This document shows, in pieces, positions 36,057 through 45,797 of a DNA stretch of 64,000 nucleotides; within the stretch, counting starts at the first letter, position 1, and each line of letters opens with the position of its first letter. The notes below the pieces were generated by a model. The model searched no databases and was not told the origin of the DNA. It worked only from the letters and a program-made list of their open reading frames with translations. This DNA comes from Brenneria populi (lineage in GTDB: Bacteria > Pseudomonadota > Gammaproteobacteria > Enterobacterales > Enterobacteriaceae): contig NZ_JAYWTM010000015.1 in the NCBI RefSeq assembly GCF_036016195.1, positions 142,359-206,358 of the forward strand, given 5' to 3'. The position numbers and the translations under genes were made by a program.

Positions 36057-37625
36057 TCAGACGGCCGAGTCCGTTCTGATCAGATAATCAAAGGCGCTCA
36101 GAGAGGCTTTGGCCCCCTCGCCGGTGGCGATAATAATCTGCTTATAGGGCACCGTCGTGCAATCGCCGGCGGCAAATACGCCTTTAACGCTGGTTTCACA
36201 CTTGGCGTCAATCTCGATTTCGCCGATGCGGTTACGGGCGACGGTGCCTTCCAGCCAGTGGGTGTTGGGCAACAGGCCGATCTGGACGAAAATCCCTTCC
36301 AACGGCAGTTCGTGCTGCGTATCGCTAACGCGATCTTTATAGCTCAGGCCGGTGACTTTCTGGCCGTCGCCCTTCACTTCCGTGGTCTGCGCGTTAAGAA
36401 TGATGTCGACATTCGGCAGGCTGCGTACTTTATCCTGCAATACGGAGTCGGCTTTCAGTTCCGGCGCGAATTCCAGCAATGTCACGTGTTTTACCACCCC
36501 GGCCAGATCGATTGCCGCCTCCACGCCGGAGTTACCGCCGCCGATCACCGCGACATGTTTGCCTTTAAACAGCGGGCCGTCGCAGTGCGGACAGTAAGTC
36601 ACGCCGCGGGTGCGGTACAGATCTTCGCCGGGCACGTTCATGTTTCTCCAACGCGCGCCGGTGGCGATGATGACGCTGCGGGATTTCAGCACCGCGCCGG
36701 AAACGGTGATCACCTGGTGCGGCGCGCCCGGTTTGTCGCCCGGGATTAACGCTTCGGCGCTCTGCGCGTCGATCACGTCGACATCATAGTCGTCAACGTG
36801 GCTCTTCAGCGCGGTCGCCAGCTTGGCCCCTTCCGTTTTCGGCACGGAAATGTAGTTTTCAATGTCCACGGTGTCCAGGATCTGACCGCCGAAGCGTTCA
36901 CCCATCAGGCCGGTGCGGATCCCCTTACGCGCGGAGTAAACCGCCGCCGCCGCCCCTGCCGGGCCGCTGCCGATAATCAGCACGTCGTACACTTCGCGCT
37001 GGTTCAGCTTTTCAACCTGCTTAGCGCCTGCGCCGGTATCGATTTTGGTGACGATTTCGTTCAGGGTCATGCGGCCCTGGCTAAAGTGTTCGCCGTTAAG
37101 GAACACGGTCGGCACGCCCATGACGTTACGACTTTGAATCTCATCCTGAAACACACCGCCGTCAATGGCGGTATGGGTAATATTCGGATTCAGAACGGCC
37201 ATTAAATTCAGCGCCTGCACCACGTCCGGGCAGTTGTGGCAGGAGAGCGAATAGTAGGTTTCGAACTGGAACTTACCGTCAAGATTGCGGATTTGGTCGA
37301 GTAATTCTTTCGCTTCTTTTGACGGATGTCCGCCAACCTGCAACAGAGCCAGAACCAGAGAGGTAAACTCATGCCCCATCGGCGCGCCGGCGAAACGCGG
37401 GCCGCTCTGCGATCCCGGATTGGTAATCAGAAAAGAGGGTTTACGTGCGGGAAGAGCGTTGTTCTCAGAGAAACTGACCTGCTCGGATAAGCCGGCGATT
37501 TCAGTCAGCAGCTCTCTTACTTCAGAAGATTTCGCCGAGTCATCCAGAGTCGCAATTAACTCAACAGGTTTGGTTAATTTTTCCAGATAGGCTTTCAACT
37601 GGACTTTCATTGTATTGTCGAGCAT
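36057..37625 (-). CDS. ahpF: Alkyl hydroperoxide reductase subunit F
   Basis: The NADH-dependent flavoprotein that re-reduces AhpC. The 522 residues comprise an N-terminal tandem thioredoxin-like domain with the SCHNCPDVVQ dithiol (about residue 129) and a C-terminal thioredoxin-reductase-like part. The latter carries the FAD motif IIGSGPAGAAAAVYSARKG, the redox-active YCPHCDGPLF and the NADH motif VIGGGNSGVEAAID. It lies 69 bp downstream of ahpC in the usual ahpCF operon. Confidence 0.97.
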   Translation of the reverse strand: MLDNTMKVQLKAYLEKLTKPVELIATLDDSAKSSEVRELLTEIAGLSEQVSFSENNALPARKPSFLITNPGSQSGPRFAGAPMGHEFTSLVLALLQVGGHPSKEAKELLDQIRNLDGKFQFETYYSLSCHNCPDVVQALNLMAVLNPNITHTAIDGGVFQDEIQSRNVMGVPTVFLNGEHFSQGRMTLNEIVTKIDTGAGAKQVEKLNQREVYDVLIIGSGPAGAAAAVYSARKGIRTGLMGERFGGQILDTVDIENYISVPKTEGAKLATALKSHVDDYDVDVIDAQSAEALIPGDKPGAPHQVITVSGAVLKSRSVIIATGARWRNMNVPGEDLYRTRGVTYCPHCDGPLFKGKHVAVIGGGNSGVEAAIDLAGVVKHVTLLEFAPELKADSVLQDKVRSLPNVDIILNAQTTEVKGDGQKVTGLSYKDRVSDTQHELPLEGIFVQIGLLPNTHWLEGTVARNRIGEIEIDAKCETSVKGVFAAGDCTTVPYKQIIIATGEGAKASLSAFDYLIRTDSAV

Positions 37626-37694
37626 TGGTTATCCTCCGTGCAAAAAATCGGGTGCCAGGCACCCGATAAAAAACAGATCTCAGCGGGGTGTGGC

Positions 37695-38258
37695 TTAGAT
37701 TTTACCGACCAGGTCCAGAGACGGAGCCAGCGTCGCTTCGCCCTCTTTCCATTTAGCAGGGCAAACTTCGCCCGGGTGAGAAGCGACATACTGAGCGGCT
37801 TTCACTTTGCGCAGCAGATCCGACGCATCGCGGCCGATGCCTTCGGCGGTGATCTCCACAGCCTGGATGATGCCCTGAGGGTCAACGATGAAGGTACCGC
37901 GATCGGCCAGGCCTTCAGCTTCACGCAGGTTTTCAAAGTTGCGCGACAGCTGGCCGGTCGGGTCGCCGATCATGGTGTATTTGATCTTGCCGATGGTTTC
38001 GGAGCTGCTGTGCCACGCTTTGTGCGTAAAGTGGGTGTCGGTGGAAACGGAGTAGATTTCCACGCCGCGCTGCTGGAATTCGTCATAGTGATCGGCCACG
38101 TCGCCTAATTCGGTCGGGCAGACGAAAGTAAAGTCGGCAGGATAGAAGAAGAACACGCTCCATTTGCCTTCGATATCCTTTTCAGTCACTTCGATAAACT
38201 TGCCGTCTTTGAAGGCCATGTTTTTAAACGGTTTAACTTGAGTATTAATTACTGACAT
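37695..38258 (-). CDS. ahpC: Alkyl hydroperoxide reductase subunit C (peroxiredoxin)
   Basis: A typical 2-Cys peroxiredoxin that removes H2O2 and organic hydroperoxides. The 187 residues from MSVINTQVKPFKNMA equal E. coli AhpC. The peroxidatic Cys is in DFTFVCPTELGD and the resolving Cys in HPGEVCPAKWKEG. A longer frame starting 21 codons upstream is rejected because it runs through the ribosome-site region. The 209-bp upstream gap must hold the promoter. An OxyR site is expected there, but I could not identify one with confidence. Confidence 0.97.
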   Translation of the reverse strand: MSVINTQVKPFKNMAFKDGKFIEVTEKDIEGKWSVFFFYPADFTFVCPTELGDVADHYDEFQQRGVEIYSVSTDTHFTHKAWHSSSETIGKIKYTMIGDPTGQLSRNFENLREAEGLADRGTFIVDPQGIIQAVEITAEGIGRDASDLLRKVKAAQYVASHPGEVCPAKWKEGEATLAPSLDLVGKI

Positions 38259-38467
38259 CACTGTATCCTCATGTGTGTTTGCTTGGGAGGTAAGATACAG
38301 AAACGTGATCGGCGTCACCAATCCATTGTCATTATCGAATCAATAAGTAATACCTTACTTAGCGATAGACATAACTTCCGTTACCGCGCGACAGCAAGGC
38401 GCGCCTTAGACGGCACGCCGCGGAACGCGGTTATCGTAAACGGCTCAGCAACCTTTTAACGCGCGCT

Positions 38468-39364
38468 TTAGCGGCGTTGCCCCAATAATCCGCCGCCCAG
38501 GATCAGGATCCCGCCGATTATCGACGTCATTGCGGGCATGGCATTGAACACTAAGGTGTCAAGAATCATCGCCCACACCAACCCGCAAAACTGCCACGGC
38601 GCGAGGCGGGATGCCTCTCCCAACCGGAGAGCGGCGGCTATGCTCACCATCGCCGCAGTCTGTACAATCGTGAAAACCGCCGCAACCAATAAGCCTGCGG
38701 GAGATAAGGCATGCCACATCCAGGGTAACGTGAAGATAAGCACAAAAAACCCAACAACGGAGACCTGCAGGGCCGTATCAACGCTCGTTGCGTCATTCCG
38801 CAGCCTGCGGATCATGATTTGATAAAGCGCATACATCAACGCGGCGCAGCCGCCGGCGACGACCCCGGCAAACGAAAGAGCATCGGCGCCTCCCGGCTTT
38901 ACGATCAGCAGCATACCGGCAAATCCCATCGCAATACCCAACCAGCCGATTAGCGGCACACGCTCGCCTAAAAACGCGCCCCCCATAATCGTAATCAGTA
39001 TGGGCGCCGTAAACCCGATAGCAGACGCATCGGTTACCTGAATCAAGCTATAGGAGACTATCGATAAAATATTCGATGCGACTAGCGCGGCGGCTGTCGC
39101 TCTTTGTTCTAACGGACGAACGGGAAGCCAGATACGCCGCCAGGTGACGTCCGTAGAAGATATGCAGGTCAGCGCGATGCCGCCAGCCAGAACGAGCCCG
39201 CAGCGCAAAAAAGTGACTTGCATGGCTGAAAGCCCATACGAAGTTACCAATGTCTTAGAAAGCGAGTAGCCAATAACGTATAAAAGACTCGATATAACGG
39301 CCAATAAAATCGCCAAAATATGAGAACGACGATGATCCCAAGACACGCTTGCAAATTTAGTCAT
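38468..39364 (-). CDS. EamA/DMT-family transporter
   Basis: A 298-residue inner-membrane protein with ten predicted hydrophobic segments in two EamA halves, for example ILAILLAVISSLLYVIGYSL and later APILITIMGGAFLGERVPLIGWLGIAMGFAGMLLIV. The E-R motif after the fifth helix (FLGERV) is typical of drug/metabolite exporters such as RhtA and YdcZ-like proteins. The substrate is unknown. It is divergent from the LysR regulator at 39726, which likely controls it. Confidence 0.85.
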   Translation of the reverse strand: MTKFASVSWDHRRSHILAILLAVISSLLYVIGYSLSKTLVTSYGLSAMQVTFLRCGLVLAGGIALTCISSTDVTWRRIWLPVRPLEQRATAAALVASNILSIVSYSLIQVTDASAIGFTAPILITIMGGAFLGERVPLIGWLGIAMGFAGMLLIVKPGGADALSFAGVVAGGCAALMYALYQIMIRRLRNDATSVDTALQVSVVGFFVLIFTLPWMWHALSPAGLLVAAVFTIVQTAAMVSIAAALRLGEASRLAPWQFCGLVWAMILDTLVFNAMPAMTSIIGGILILGGGLLGQRR

Positions 39365-39725
39365 TATTACCTCAAAAGAGACAATAGAGTTTATATAGCC
39401 GTTATACTTTAAAGTTCATGTGCGTTGGCGGTGCTTAATCCGTCCTAATGAATACGTAAAATCGCCTTATCGCTATATTTTTACTTAGACTCGCGCCACA
39501 AAAAACAACCCTTTTAATAACCGACAACCAAACAGAAAAACTAATTCACGTATATTTACGTTTCAGAAAATTATGCCTGACAACCTTCCCTCGGATACAT
39601 CCGCCATAGCAGCGTCATCTCTCCAGAGCGGCTAAGGAAAGAGTCTCAAAGGCGCGATTGGTTGAAAAATTAATTCTTTGATGATTATAATAAGCTGAGC
39701 TGATTCCAATAGAGAACCCATTGAA
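39365..39725. promoter_or_regulatory. 361-bp divergent promoter region of the EamA and LysR genes
   Basis: AT-rich sequence between divergent genes where the LysR protein would be expected to bind. No coding frame is seen. No specific T-N11-A operator could be assigned with confidence. Confidence 0.45.
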
Positions 39726-40649
39726 ATGACGTATAATTTAGCGACGGGGCTGGGCGATCGACGCATCACTCTGGAACATTTACGCGCTTTTGTATCGATT
39801 GCGGAAGTAAACGGCTTTGTAGACGCCAGTTTTATTCTTAACCGTTCTCAGTCAGCTATTACGCAAAGTTTACAAAAGCTTGAAGAGATCCTTGGGTGTA
39901 AACTCGTAGAACGAAGCAAAGGGCATGCGATCGGCCTTACGCGGGAAGGAAAACGATTTTTAGCTCCGGCCAAAGATATTTTAATGCGGCTCACTGATGC
40001 CACGAGCGCTTTACAGCAGCTATCAATGTCGGGCCGCGTGCGCCTGGGCGTGCCGGACGACTTCAATATTGTCGATATTCATGGCGCGCTATCGCGGTGT
40101 TTGGGAAACAATCAACATCTTGCTATTCAAATAACATCGGACCTATCGGCACATATTCTAAAATCGTTGCTCTCAGACGCTCTCGATGTAGCCATATTGG
40201 AAATGGCGCGCGGCGAACCATTGCCAAATCACCTGGCGCTTTGTCGCGCCCTGCGTAGTGAGCCGCTCCATTGGGTCGCTAACGCGTCCGTACATTATAA
40301 TGATATTACGAGGCTGTCGCTTGTGACGTTTCCCGAAGGCTGCACATATAGAAGAGTAGCGCTGCGCACGCTTGAAAACAGCGGCAAAGCAGTCGATATC
40401 GTATATACCAGCGCGTCCGACGAGAATATTCGAAAGGCTGTTTCCGCCGGTCTTGGAATTACGGTGCTTCCGGCAAGCGCTATTGCTGACGACCATATCA
40501 TCCTGGATCACGCTTTCGGTTTCCCGAGCCTCCCGGAGGTCGAACTCATCTTAGCCGCGAATGACGAAAATCATCTTTTTCTTCAGTTTTCCCAATTTCT
40601 TGAACGTACCGTGCTCCTTAACAACAATCGCGTCGGCGTAAAAAAATAG
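39726..40649 (+). CDS. LysR-family transcriptional regulator
   Basis: A 307-residue regulator. The N-terminal winged helix-turn-helix is seen in LEHLRAFVSIAEVNGFVDAS to QSAITQSLQKLEEILGCKLVERS (residues ~17-65), followed by a linker helix and a periplasmic-binding-protein-like effector domain starting SGRVRLGVPDDF. It is divergent from the EamA transporter, the classical arrangement for a LysR protein that autoregulates and activates its neighbour. AT content and codon choice look a little lower in GC than the core genes, which hints at acquisition. Confidence 0.88.
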   Translation: MTYNLATGLGDRRITLEHLRAFVSIAEVNGFVDASFILNRSQSAITQSLQKLEEILGCKLVERSKGHAIGLTREGKRFLAPAKDILMRLTDATSALQQLSMSGRVRLGVPDDFNIVDIHGALSRCLGNNQHLAIQITSDLSAHILKSLLSDALDVAILEMARGEPLPNHLALCRALRSEPLHWVANASVHYNDITRLSLVTFPEGCTYRRVALRTLENSGKAVDIVYTSASDENIRKAVSAGLGITVLPASAIADDHIILDHAFGFPSLPEVELILAANDENHLFLQFSQFLERTVLLNNNRVGVKK

Positions 40650-40788
40650 TAATAGCGCGGCTGTAATAAAAATAAAACCGCCGCACCTAAAATACGCCTA
40701 ATCGGATAATCATCATAATCGATAATATATAGAATACGTCATCCTCATAGGATCGCTTATTATTTAATTATGATTCGCTCAAGCTTTC

Positions 40789-42183
40789 TTATTGCTCGCG
40801 AGCGGTTTTTATATAAACAGGAAGGCCGACTAATAGCACCAGCAAAGACACGGCGCTGATTGATACCGTCATCGCGGTTAAATACCCCTGAACTAACGCA
40901 AATGAATAGATTGCGCCAGTAAATGCGGTGCCTAACGCAGCGCACCCCTGCTGTACCGTTGCCAGCGCGCTGCTTGCTTCACTGGCAAGGTGTTTCCCCA
41001 CTCGCGATAACGCAATCCTGTAAGCGGACGTTAATCTTATCGCGTCGCCTAACCCTACAGCGCCCGTGGCTATCCATAGGTCATAAAACTGCAGGTCATG
41101 ATTGAATTTATAAAATAGAAACACGGTTGCTAAAAATCCGATAACCGAAAACGTCGATCCTAGAGCAAAAGATTTCGCATCCCCAATCCGTTGGCCTAAT
41201 GGTTTACTTATCAATGAACCGATAAAAAACATTATTCCTAGCGCAATAAATGAGTTTCCTGATTCAAACGGCGTTAATCCTATTTCACTTTGCAAACATA
41301 AAGCCGTGACAAACAGGTATCCTGGATAAGTAAATGTCACCGTCATTTCACTGACAAATCCATTGATAACCATCGGTGTTTTGAATAAAGACGGAGGCAA
41401 GATCGGCCTGCGGCCGGCGAGTTCATGGGACCTTTCCGCCTTCCACAATAGAGCTCCGCAAGGCGCCGAGCCTAACAATAGCCACCAGAGATTAGGCCAG
41501 TGCTTGCCTAAAGACACCGGTATCATTACAAATAACAGGCACAGAATAAATAAAACGATCCCCTCCACGTCCATATGCTGCCGGGATTCATGCGACTTAG
41601 TTTCAGGGATGACAAAATAACCGAATATAAATATAACGATGCAAACAGGCACGTTCATAAAAAAAGCGATGCGCCATCCTAAATCCCATAAGTTCGCTGA
41701 AACCAACCAGCCGCCGGCCACTTGGCCGATAACGACGGAGAGGCCCGCAATTGATGTGTAAATACCTACCGCGTTGCGGTGGCGCTCCCCTTCTAATGTG
41801 GTATGTATCGTCGCGAGAATTTGCGGCATCAGGAGCGCGGCAAAAAAACCTTGAAGTACACGCCCGACAAGCATAAAGATAATATCAGCGGCGAATCCGC
41901 AAATCGTCGAAGCAATACAGAATCCGACAATACCGATCATAAACAGACGTTTTCTTCCGTACTTATCTCCCAGCCGGCTTCCGGTAGCAATTAAAGCGGC
42001 GAAAATTAACCCATAGAGCGCGACAATTAAAACAAGTCCGGTCTCGTCGGTATTTAATGTCTTACCGATTACGTCAAGTGCAACGTTAACTATTGAAAAA
42101 TCTAACTGGGGTAATACCTGCCCCGCGACAAGCAGCAGTATTCCCAACGCAGAGAGCTCTTTAGTTTTATTCTTGCTTAACAT
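40789..42183 (-). CDS. MFS transporter, DHA2-type (14 TM) drug:H+ antiporter
   Basis: A 464-residue inner-membrane exporter. Hydrophobic segments number about 14. Motif A-like GSRLGDKYGRKRLFMIG follows helix 2, and motif C-like sequence near GLSVVIGQVAGGWLVSANLWDLGWRIAF identifies the EmrB/QacA group. Such pumps remove toxic organic compounds using the proton gradient. It is divergent from the XRE regulator at 42384 across a 200-bp operator region (42184-42383), so it is probably repressed by that protein. The substrate is unknown. Confidence 0.88.
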   Translation of the reverse strand: MLSKNKTKELSALGILLLVAGQVLPQLDFSIVNVALDVIGKTLNTDETGLVLIVALYGLIFAALIATGSRLGDKYGRKRLFMIGIVGFCIASTICGFAADIIFMLVGRVLQGFFAALLMPQILATIHTTLEGERHRNAVGIYTSIAGLSVVIGQVAGGWLVSANLWDLGWRIAFFMNVPVCIVIFIFGYFVIPETKSHESRQHMDVEGIVLFILCLLFVMIPVSLGKHWPNLWWLLLGSAPCGALLWKAERSHELAGRRPILPPSLFKTPMVINGFVSEMTVTFTYPGYLFVTALCLQSEIGLTPFESGNSFIALGIMFFIGSLISKPLGQRIGDAKSFALGSTFSVIGFLATVFLFYKFNHDLQFYDLWIATGAVGLGDAIRLTSAYRIALSRVGKHLASEASSALATVQQGCAALGTAFTGAIYSFALVQGYLTAMTVSISAVSLLVLLVGLPVYIKTAREQ

Positions 42184-42383
42184 TACGTGATATCCATGTT
42201 GGTTATTTTAAATGAACCATGGTAAAATTTGGCGTATAGATTCCAGAACAGCGTCCTGCTGATTATCCTCAGTTTCTCGAACGCCATCTCTCGTTCATGT
42301 TTAATTAGACATGGATATTATGACCTTGGTTTTATACCGAACAAGAAACAGGTTAGACACGTATAATTTGTATAGGGTAATTC

Positions 42384-43223
42384 ATGAATCAAGATAAGCT
42401 AAAGCTGGCGGGCGATTTCTTACGCGCTAAAAGAGAGAGTATATCTCCTGAAACGCTGGGATTGACCAAGCCAATTCGAACCAGAACCCGTGGATTGAGA
42501 AGAGATGATGTGGCCGACTCTTCGGGCATTAGTACGATTTGGTACAGTAAAATCGAGCGCGGCCAGGCAACAGGGATCTCGCCGCAAGTTCTTATATCTA
42601 TTTCAAAGACCTTACGGCTGACCAAAGCGGAATATGAATATCTATACAATTTACTTTTTCCACAGGCAAAAACCTATAAAGATCCTTGCTGTACAATTTC
42701 CGAACACACGGCTCAACTGCTGCTACAACTCAATCCACTCCCTTCATTATTACAAAACGATTATTTAGATATCATCACATGTAATTATGCATTTAGTCTT
42801 ATGGTGGGTTTCAATATTGATGATATTCCCTTTACCGAAAAGAATTACCTTTATCTAACCATTAAAAACCCCGCCTGGCAAAAGTTCTTATGTATCGATA
42901 CTGACGAAAAATTAGAACTGCAGATAGCGAGAATGGCGGGTTTTCTTAGAAAGACATTAGCTAAACATCCCGACGACGAAATGCTGCGACAAAAGATTGA
43001 TGGTTTTAGGGATTTATCGCCTACTTTTGATCGGGCCTGGGCGGATAATACCGTACTACAGCCGGAGGAGTTGCTATATATATATAAACATGCGAAATTG
43101 GGAGAAATATCGTTAGATAAACAGCTGTGGTGGAACTTTGGCGGCGACTCCAGTAGCAGATTAAATATTTACCATCCTCAAAACGAAGCCGATCGCCTAC
43201 GTTTGTTGAAAATAACGCAATAG
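42384..43223 (+). CDS. XRE-family regulator with MmyB-like ligand domain
   Basis: A 279-residue regulator. The N-terminal HTH (residues ~5-75) includes GLRRDDVADSSGISTIWYSKIERGQ. The rest resembles the MmyB-like ligand-binding domain (LNPLPSLLQNDYLDIITCNYAFSLMVG, FDRAWADN), which in relatives senses fatty acyl compounds. These regulators usually sit divergently to the gene they repress, here the MFS pump. The sequence is AT-rich and has unusual codon choice compared with the core region, consistent with transfer. Confidence 0.85.
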   Translation: MNQDKLKLAGDFLRAKRESISPETLGLTKPIRTRTRGLRRDDVADSSGISTIWYSKIERGQATGISPQVLISISKTLRLTKAEYEYLYNLLFPQAKTYKDPCCTISEHTAQLLLQLNPLPSLLQNDYLDIITCNYAFSLMVGFNIDDIPFTEKNYLYLTIKNPAWQKFLCIDTDEKLELQIARMAGFLRKTLAKHPDDEMLRQKIDGFRDLSPTFDRAWADNTVLQPEELLYIYKHAKLGEISLDKQLWWNFGGDSSSRLNIYHPQNEADRLRLLKITQ

Positions 43224-43229
43224 AGTACA

Positions 43230-43500
43230 GAATTAAAAAATAAAAGGACGATGGCGATGATAAAACGCTTTTCGCTTCCGTCAGCGTTGCACGCAGATCG
43301 ACATCAGCCTTATCGTCGGTTAACCGATCAAGCGCTTGTTTATCAGAACCATCGCCTTTTTCGTTCGGCGTCATACAGCCAGTGAAGAACCAGCCCGCCC
43401 AGGCCGACACGAAGCCGGAAACGGTTGACTGGCTATATTGCGTACTAAGCTGGGACGTTGGCAAGATATCTCCGCCCCGCCCCTCATTGATGAGTACATC
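43230..43500 (-). pseudogene. Possible remnant of an unrecognised coding sequence
   Basis: The minus strand reads SQYSQSTVSGF-like then WAGWFFTGCMTPNEKGDG and ALDRLTDDKADVDLRATLTE with coding-like composition. It has no proper start and runs into the non-coding flank of the XRE gene. I do not recognise the family. It may be the end of a gene lost downstream of the lipoprotein at 43507. Confidence 0.3.
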
Positions 43501-43506
43501 AGTGTT

Positions 43507-44076
43507 TCATACGCAGGGTCCCGTGGCGCATCCGTACATCATGAATAGCGGAAACAATGGTACTAAGGGGATCAGAGCGATGGCTCCAACGGTGCTCACG
43601 GTTTTGGTCTTATCATTGATTGATACCACCACAGGCCGCTCCAACTGGTAAGGGGCGGCAAGCTCCGGCGCGTACGATGAGGACCAAAATCCTGCGGCTT
43701 TAAACAGAACTCCGAGGCGATCATTATCGATTTGAACCGCCTTATAATCATTGATCAGCGCGGTAAGCTGTCCGGCATCCAGTTTACGCTTATCAATCAC
43801 CACCAGGTACTCCGCCGTCACGTCATGTTTTTCCACCACAAAGTTAACCCGCACCCCGGAGGCCTGTTGATGAAAGCGCTCATAAAATGTCTTATAACGC
43901 TGATACTCCTGCGGCACACCGTTGCGGTAAAAGCGGTAACTGTATTTAGCAGAGCTGGCGATAATGCCGGACTCAATAGGCTTGACGGCAACAATCGTAT
44001 CGGTGGGCGGCAAATTTGGCGCACTTGTACACCCTGCCAGCATCATCATTGCCAGCAGCGATAAGTATTTCAACAT
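43507..44076 (-). CDS. Hypothetical lipoprotein
   Basis: A 189-residue protein with signal peptide and lipobox LKYLSLLAMMMLAGC, so Cys16 would be acylated. The mature part has a mixed alpha/beta composition (EYLVVIDKRKLDAGQLTALINDYK). A hydrophobic C-terminal stretch (VGAIALIPLVPLFPLFMMY) is followed by GCATGPCV. The C-terminal hydrophobic segment is odd for a lipoprotein and could be a second membrane anchor. I do not recognise the family. It is the last gene before the island-like cluster. Confidence 0.6.
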   Translation of the reverse strand: MLKYLSLLAMMMLAGCTSAPNLPPTDTIVAVKPIESGIIASSAKYSYRFYRNGVPQEYQRYKTFYERFHQQASGVRVNFVVEKHDVTAEYLVVIDKRKLDAGQLTALINDYKAVQIDNDRLGVLFKAAGFWSSSYAPELAAPYQLERPVVVSINDKTKTVSTVGAIALIPLVPLFPLFMMYGCATGPCV

Positions 44077-44405
44077 TCAACCTTTCCTTTTCGCAATTTT
44101 CTCTGTAGCACCTGGAGTTTTCCTTTAAGACGTGACTCATACAATATCCACCCCCTATTTACCATAGCATCTGTCCGGCGCATCTTTACTGAAGCGCAAC
44201 GTGCTAACGCCCGCTGGCGGCACATAACCTATTGCCAAATCAGATTGCGCTCAGATCGGCGAAAGTGTCGGATCGAGTATGAGTCGGTACATTCCGGTGT
44301 GTACACTCCGATGATACAACTAAATTTTCTGGGGATCCCTTAGGGGCTTCTTCCCCGGTTTTCTGCCGTCGGCAAGTCGGGCAGTGCCATGTAGGGTGAG
44401 GGCAC
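44077..44405. other. 329-bp gap at the left side of the island-like region
   Basis: Contains short GC-rich segments (44330-44400) unlike the flanking DNA and no convincing gene. It may be a junction of foreign DNA. Confidence 0.35.
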
Positions 44406-44795
44406 TCAACTCTCTTTGGGTTTACGACCGCGCGTGCTTGCTTTGACTGATACGGTCCGGCCGTACTTCTTCCACCAGGCAGCCAGCGCCTCCATCGTGG
44501 GACCAAGACCGCGCGCCTTGTCGGTCATCGCATATTCGACGCGCGGCGGCACTTCAGCGTAAACAGTGCGTGAGATCAGCCCATCCGCCTCGAGCTCGCG
44601 CAGCTGCGCCGTCAGCATATGCTGGGTGATACCCGGGATTGCCTTACGCAACTCGCCGAAACGATATATCCGCTGGTTGAGCAACCACATGATCTCCAGC
44701 TTCCATTTGCCCGTCAGCAGATTGAATGCACGCCGCATTTCCTCTTGCATTGTCGTTATGTCCATCTCAATAGTATTCTTTTTCATACTTACCAA
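44406..44795 (-). CDS. HxlR-family transcriptional regulator
   Basis: A 129-residue winged-helix protein. Family features are the segment RRAFNLLTGKWKLEIMWLL, YRFGELRKAIPGITQHMLTAQLRELEADGLISR and VEYAMTDKARGL. HxlR/MarR-like regulators often sense aldehydes, quinones or thiol stress and sit divergently from the enzymes they control. Here the DoxX-VOC-SDR genes lie 86 bp away on the other strand. The basic tail KASTRGRKPKES is unusual. The start may be MVSMKK or the ATG three codons later. Confidence 0.85.
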   Translation of the reverse strand: MVSMKKNTIEMDITTMQEEMRRAFNLLTGKWKLEIMWLLNQRIYRFGELRKAIPGITQHMLTAQLRELEADGLISRTVYAEVPPRVEYAMTDKARGLGPTMEALAAWWKKYGRTVSVKASTRGRKPKES

Positions 44796-44881
44796 CAGTA
44801 AATCATCCTTCTTGCGATAATCAATATTAGCTTACATGATAACGATATGTCGAATTTTACATCCCCATACAGGAGCTACCC

Positions 44882-45277
44882 GTGATCGTAAATTATGTCT
44901 ATTGGACCAGCACCGTGCTGCTGTCGCTGCTCTACTTCGCGTCGGCCATGCTGTACATCACCAGAAGCGCTGATGTGCGTAAAGCCCAATCAGAGATGGG
45001 GTATTCAGCCTCTCATCTCGTGCCGTTCATGATCATAGTTAAGGTGTTGGGGCCTATCGCGATCCTGTCGCGTTTCAATCCCGGACTCAGCGACCTGGCC
45101 TACGCTGGCATCTTCTACCACCTGATCCTTTCAGGACTCGCCCACCTGGGCGTCCGCAAGCCGAGGGGCGCCATTCCTGCGGCGATGGGAGTGATGTTGC
45201 TGGCTGGCTCGTTCCTGACCCAGAACATGGCGCGAGAGGTGCCGTCACCGTATGCGCCAATGGCGACCGTGCAGTAA
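44882..45277 (+). CDS. DoxX-like family membrane protein
   Basis: A 131-residue protein with four hydrophobic segments (VYWTSTVLLSLLYFASAMLYI, VPFMIIVKVLGPIAIL, LAYAGIFYHLILSGLAHLGV, AAMGVMLLAGSF), matching the DoxX_2 fold. These proteins are often encoded next to HxlR regulators and oxidoreductases. Their role is unclear, with redox or quinone-related functions proposed. It is first in a rightward series of four genes and is divergent from the HxlR gene. Confidence 0.75.
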   Translation: MIVNYVYWTSTVLLSLLYFASAMLYITRSADVRKAQSEMGYSASHLVPFMIIVKVLGPIAILSRFNPGLSDLAYAGIFYHLILSGLAHLGVRKPRGAIPAAMGVMLLAGSFLTQNMAREVPSPYAPMATVQ

Positions 45278-45393
45278 GAAGTGCCCTAATGAAACGATCA
45301 TCTCTCTACTGCAGCGCGATTCACTCAGCCTAGGGCAAACAAATGCATACCGCCCTCCATCCGCCTGTAACCTTTGAAGAAGGACTCTGAACC

Positions 45394-45732
45394 ATGAAGA
45401 CTCATGCCCTCACCATCGACACGACCAACCCGCAAGCCCTGGCGGCATGGTGGGCCGAAGCTCTCGGCGTTGCGATCGACATCGATCATGGCGTTCTCGT
45501 CACGCTGGCGACGCCACCTCACCTGCTGCCTCTACAGTTCTTCAAAGCAGACGCGACCACCAGGGGGCAGAATCGCGTACATCCCGATTTCAGGACGCCC
45601 GACCTTGACGGTGAAACCGAGCGCCTGGTCGCGCTGGGGGCAAGCGTTATCAAAAAGGTTGAACTGCCGCAAATCCGCTTCACAACTTTGGCGGATCCCG
45701 ATGGTAACAACTTCGATCTCATCCAGGAATAA
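45394..45732 (+). CDS. VOC-superfamily (glyoxalase/bleomycin resistance-like) protein
   Basis: 112 residues with the N-terminal TIDTTNPQALAAWWAEALG, the central HPDFRTPDLDGETERLVALGA and the C-terminal ADPDGNNFDLIQE of VOC metal-dependent enzymes or binding proteins. The usual first His ligand is not obvious, so it may be a non-catalytic member. The substrate is unknown. It lies between the DoxX-like gene and the SDR gene. Confidence 0.8.
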   Translation: MKTHALTIDTTNPQALAAWWAEALGVAIDIDHGVLVTLATPPHLLPLQFFKADATTRGQNRVHPDFRTPDLDGETERLVALGASVIKKVELPQIRFTTLADPDGNNFDLIQE

Positions 45733-45797
45733 TCCGCCCGTGCGTGCCCTCGCATGAGGGCTCCGGGCCACCGTAACTCCCGAAAGGAGAAATACAT

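Noticed and set aside
38259..38467. OxyR binding site before ahpC
   Set aside because: Partial ATAG/CTAT-like pieces occur near 38340-38380, but the four-element spacing could not be matched convincingly.
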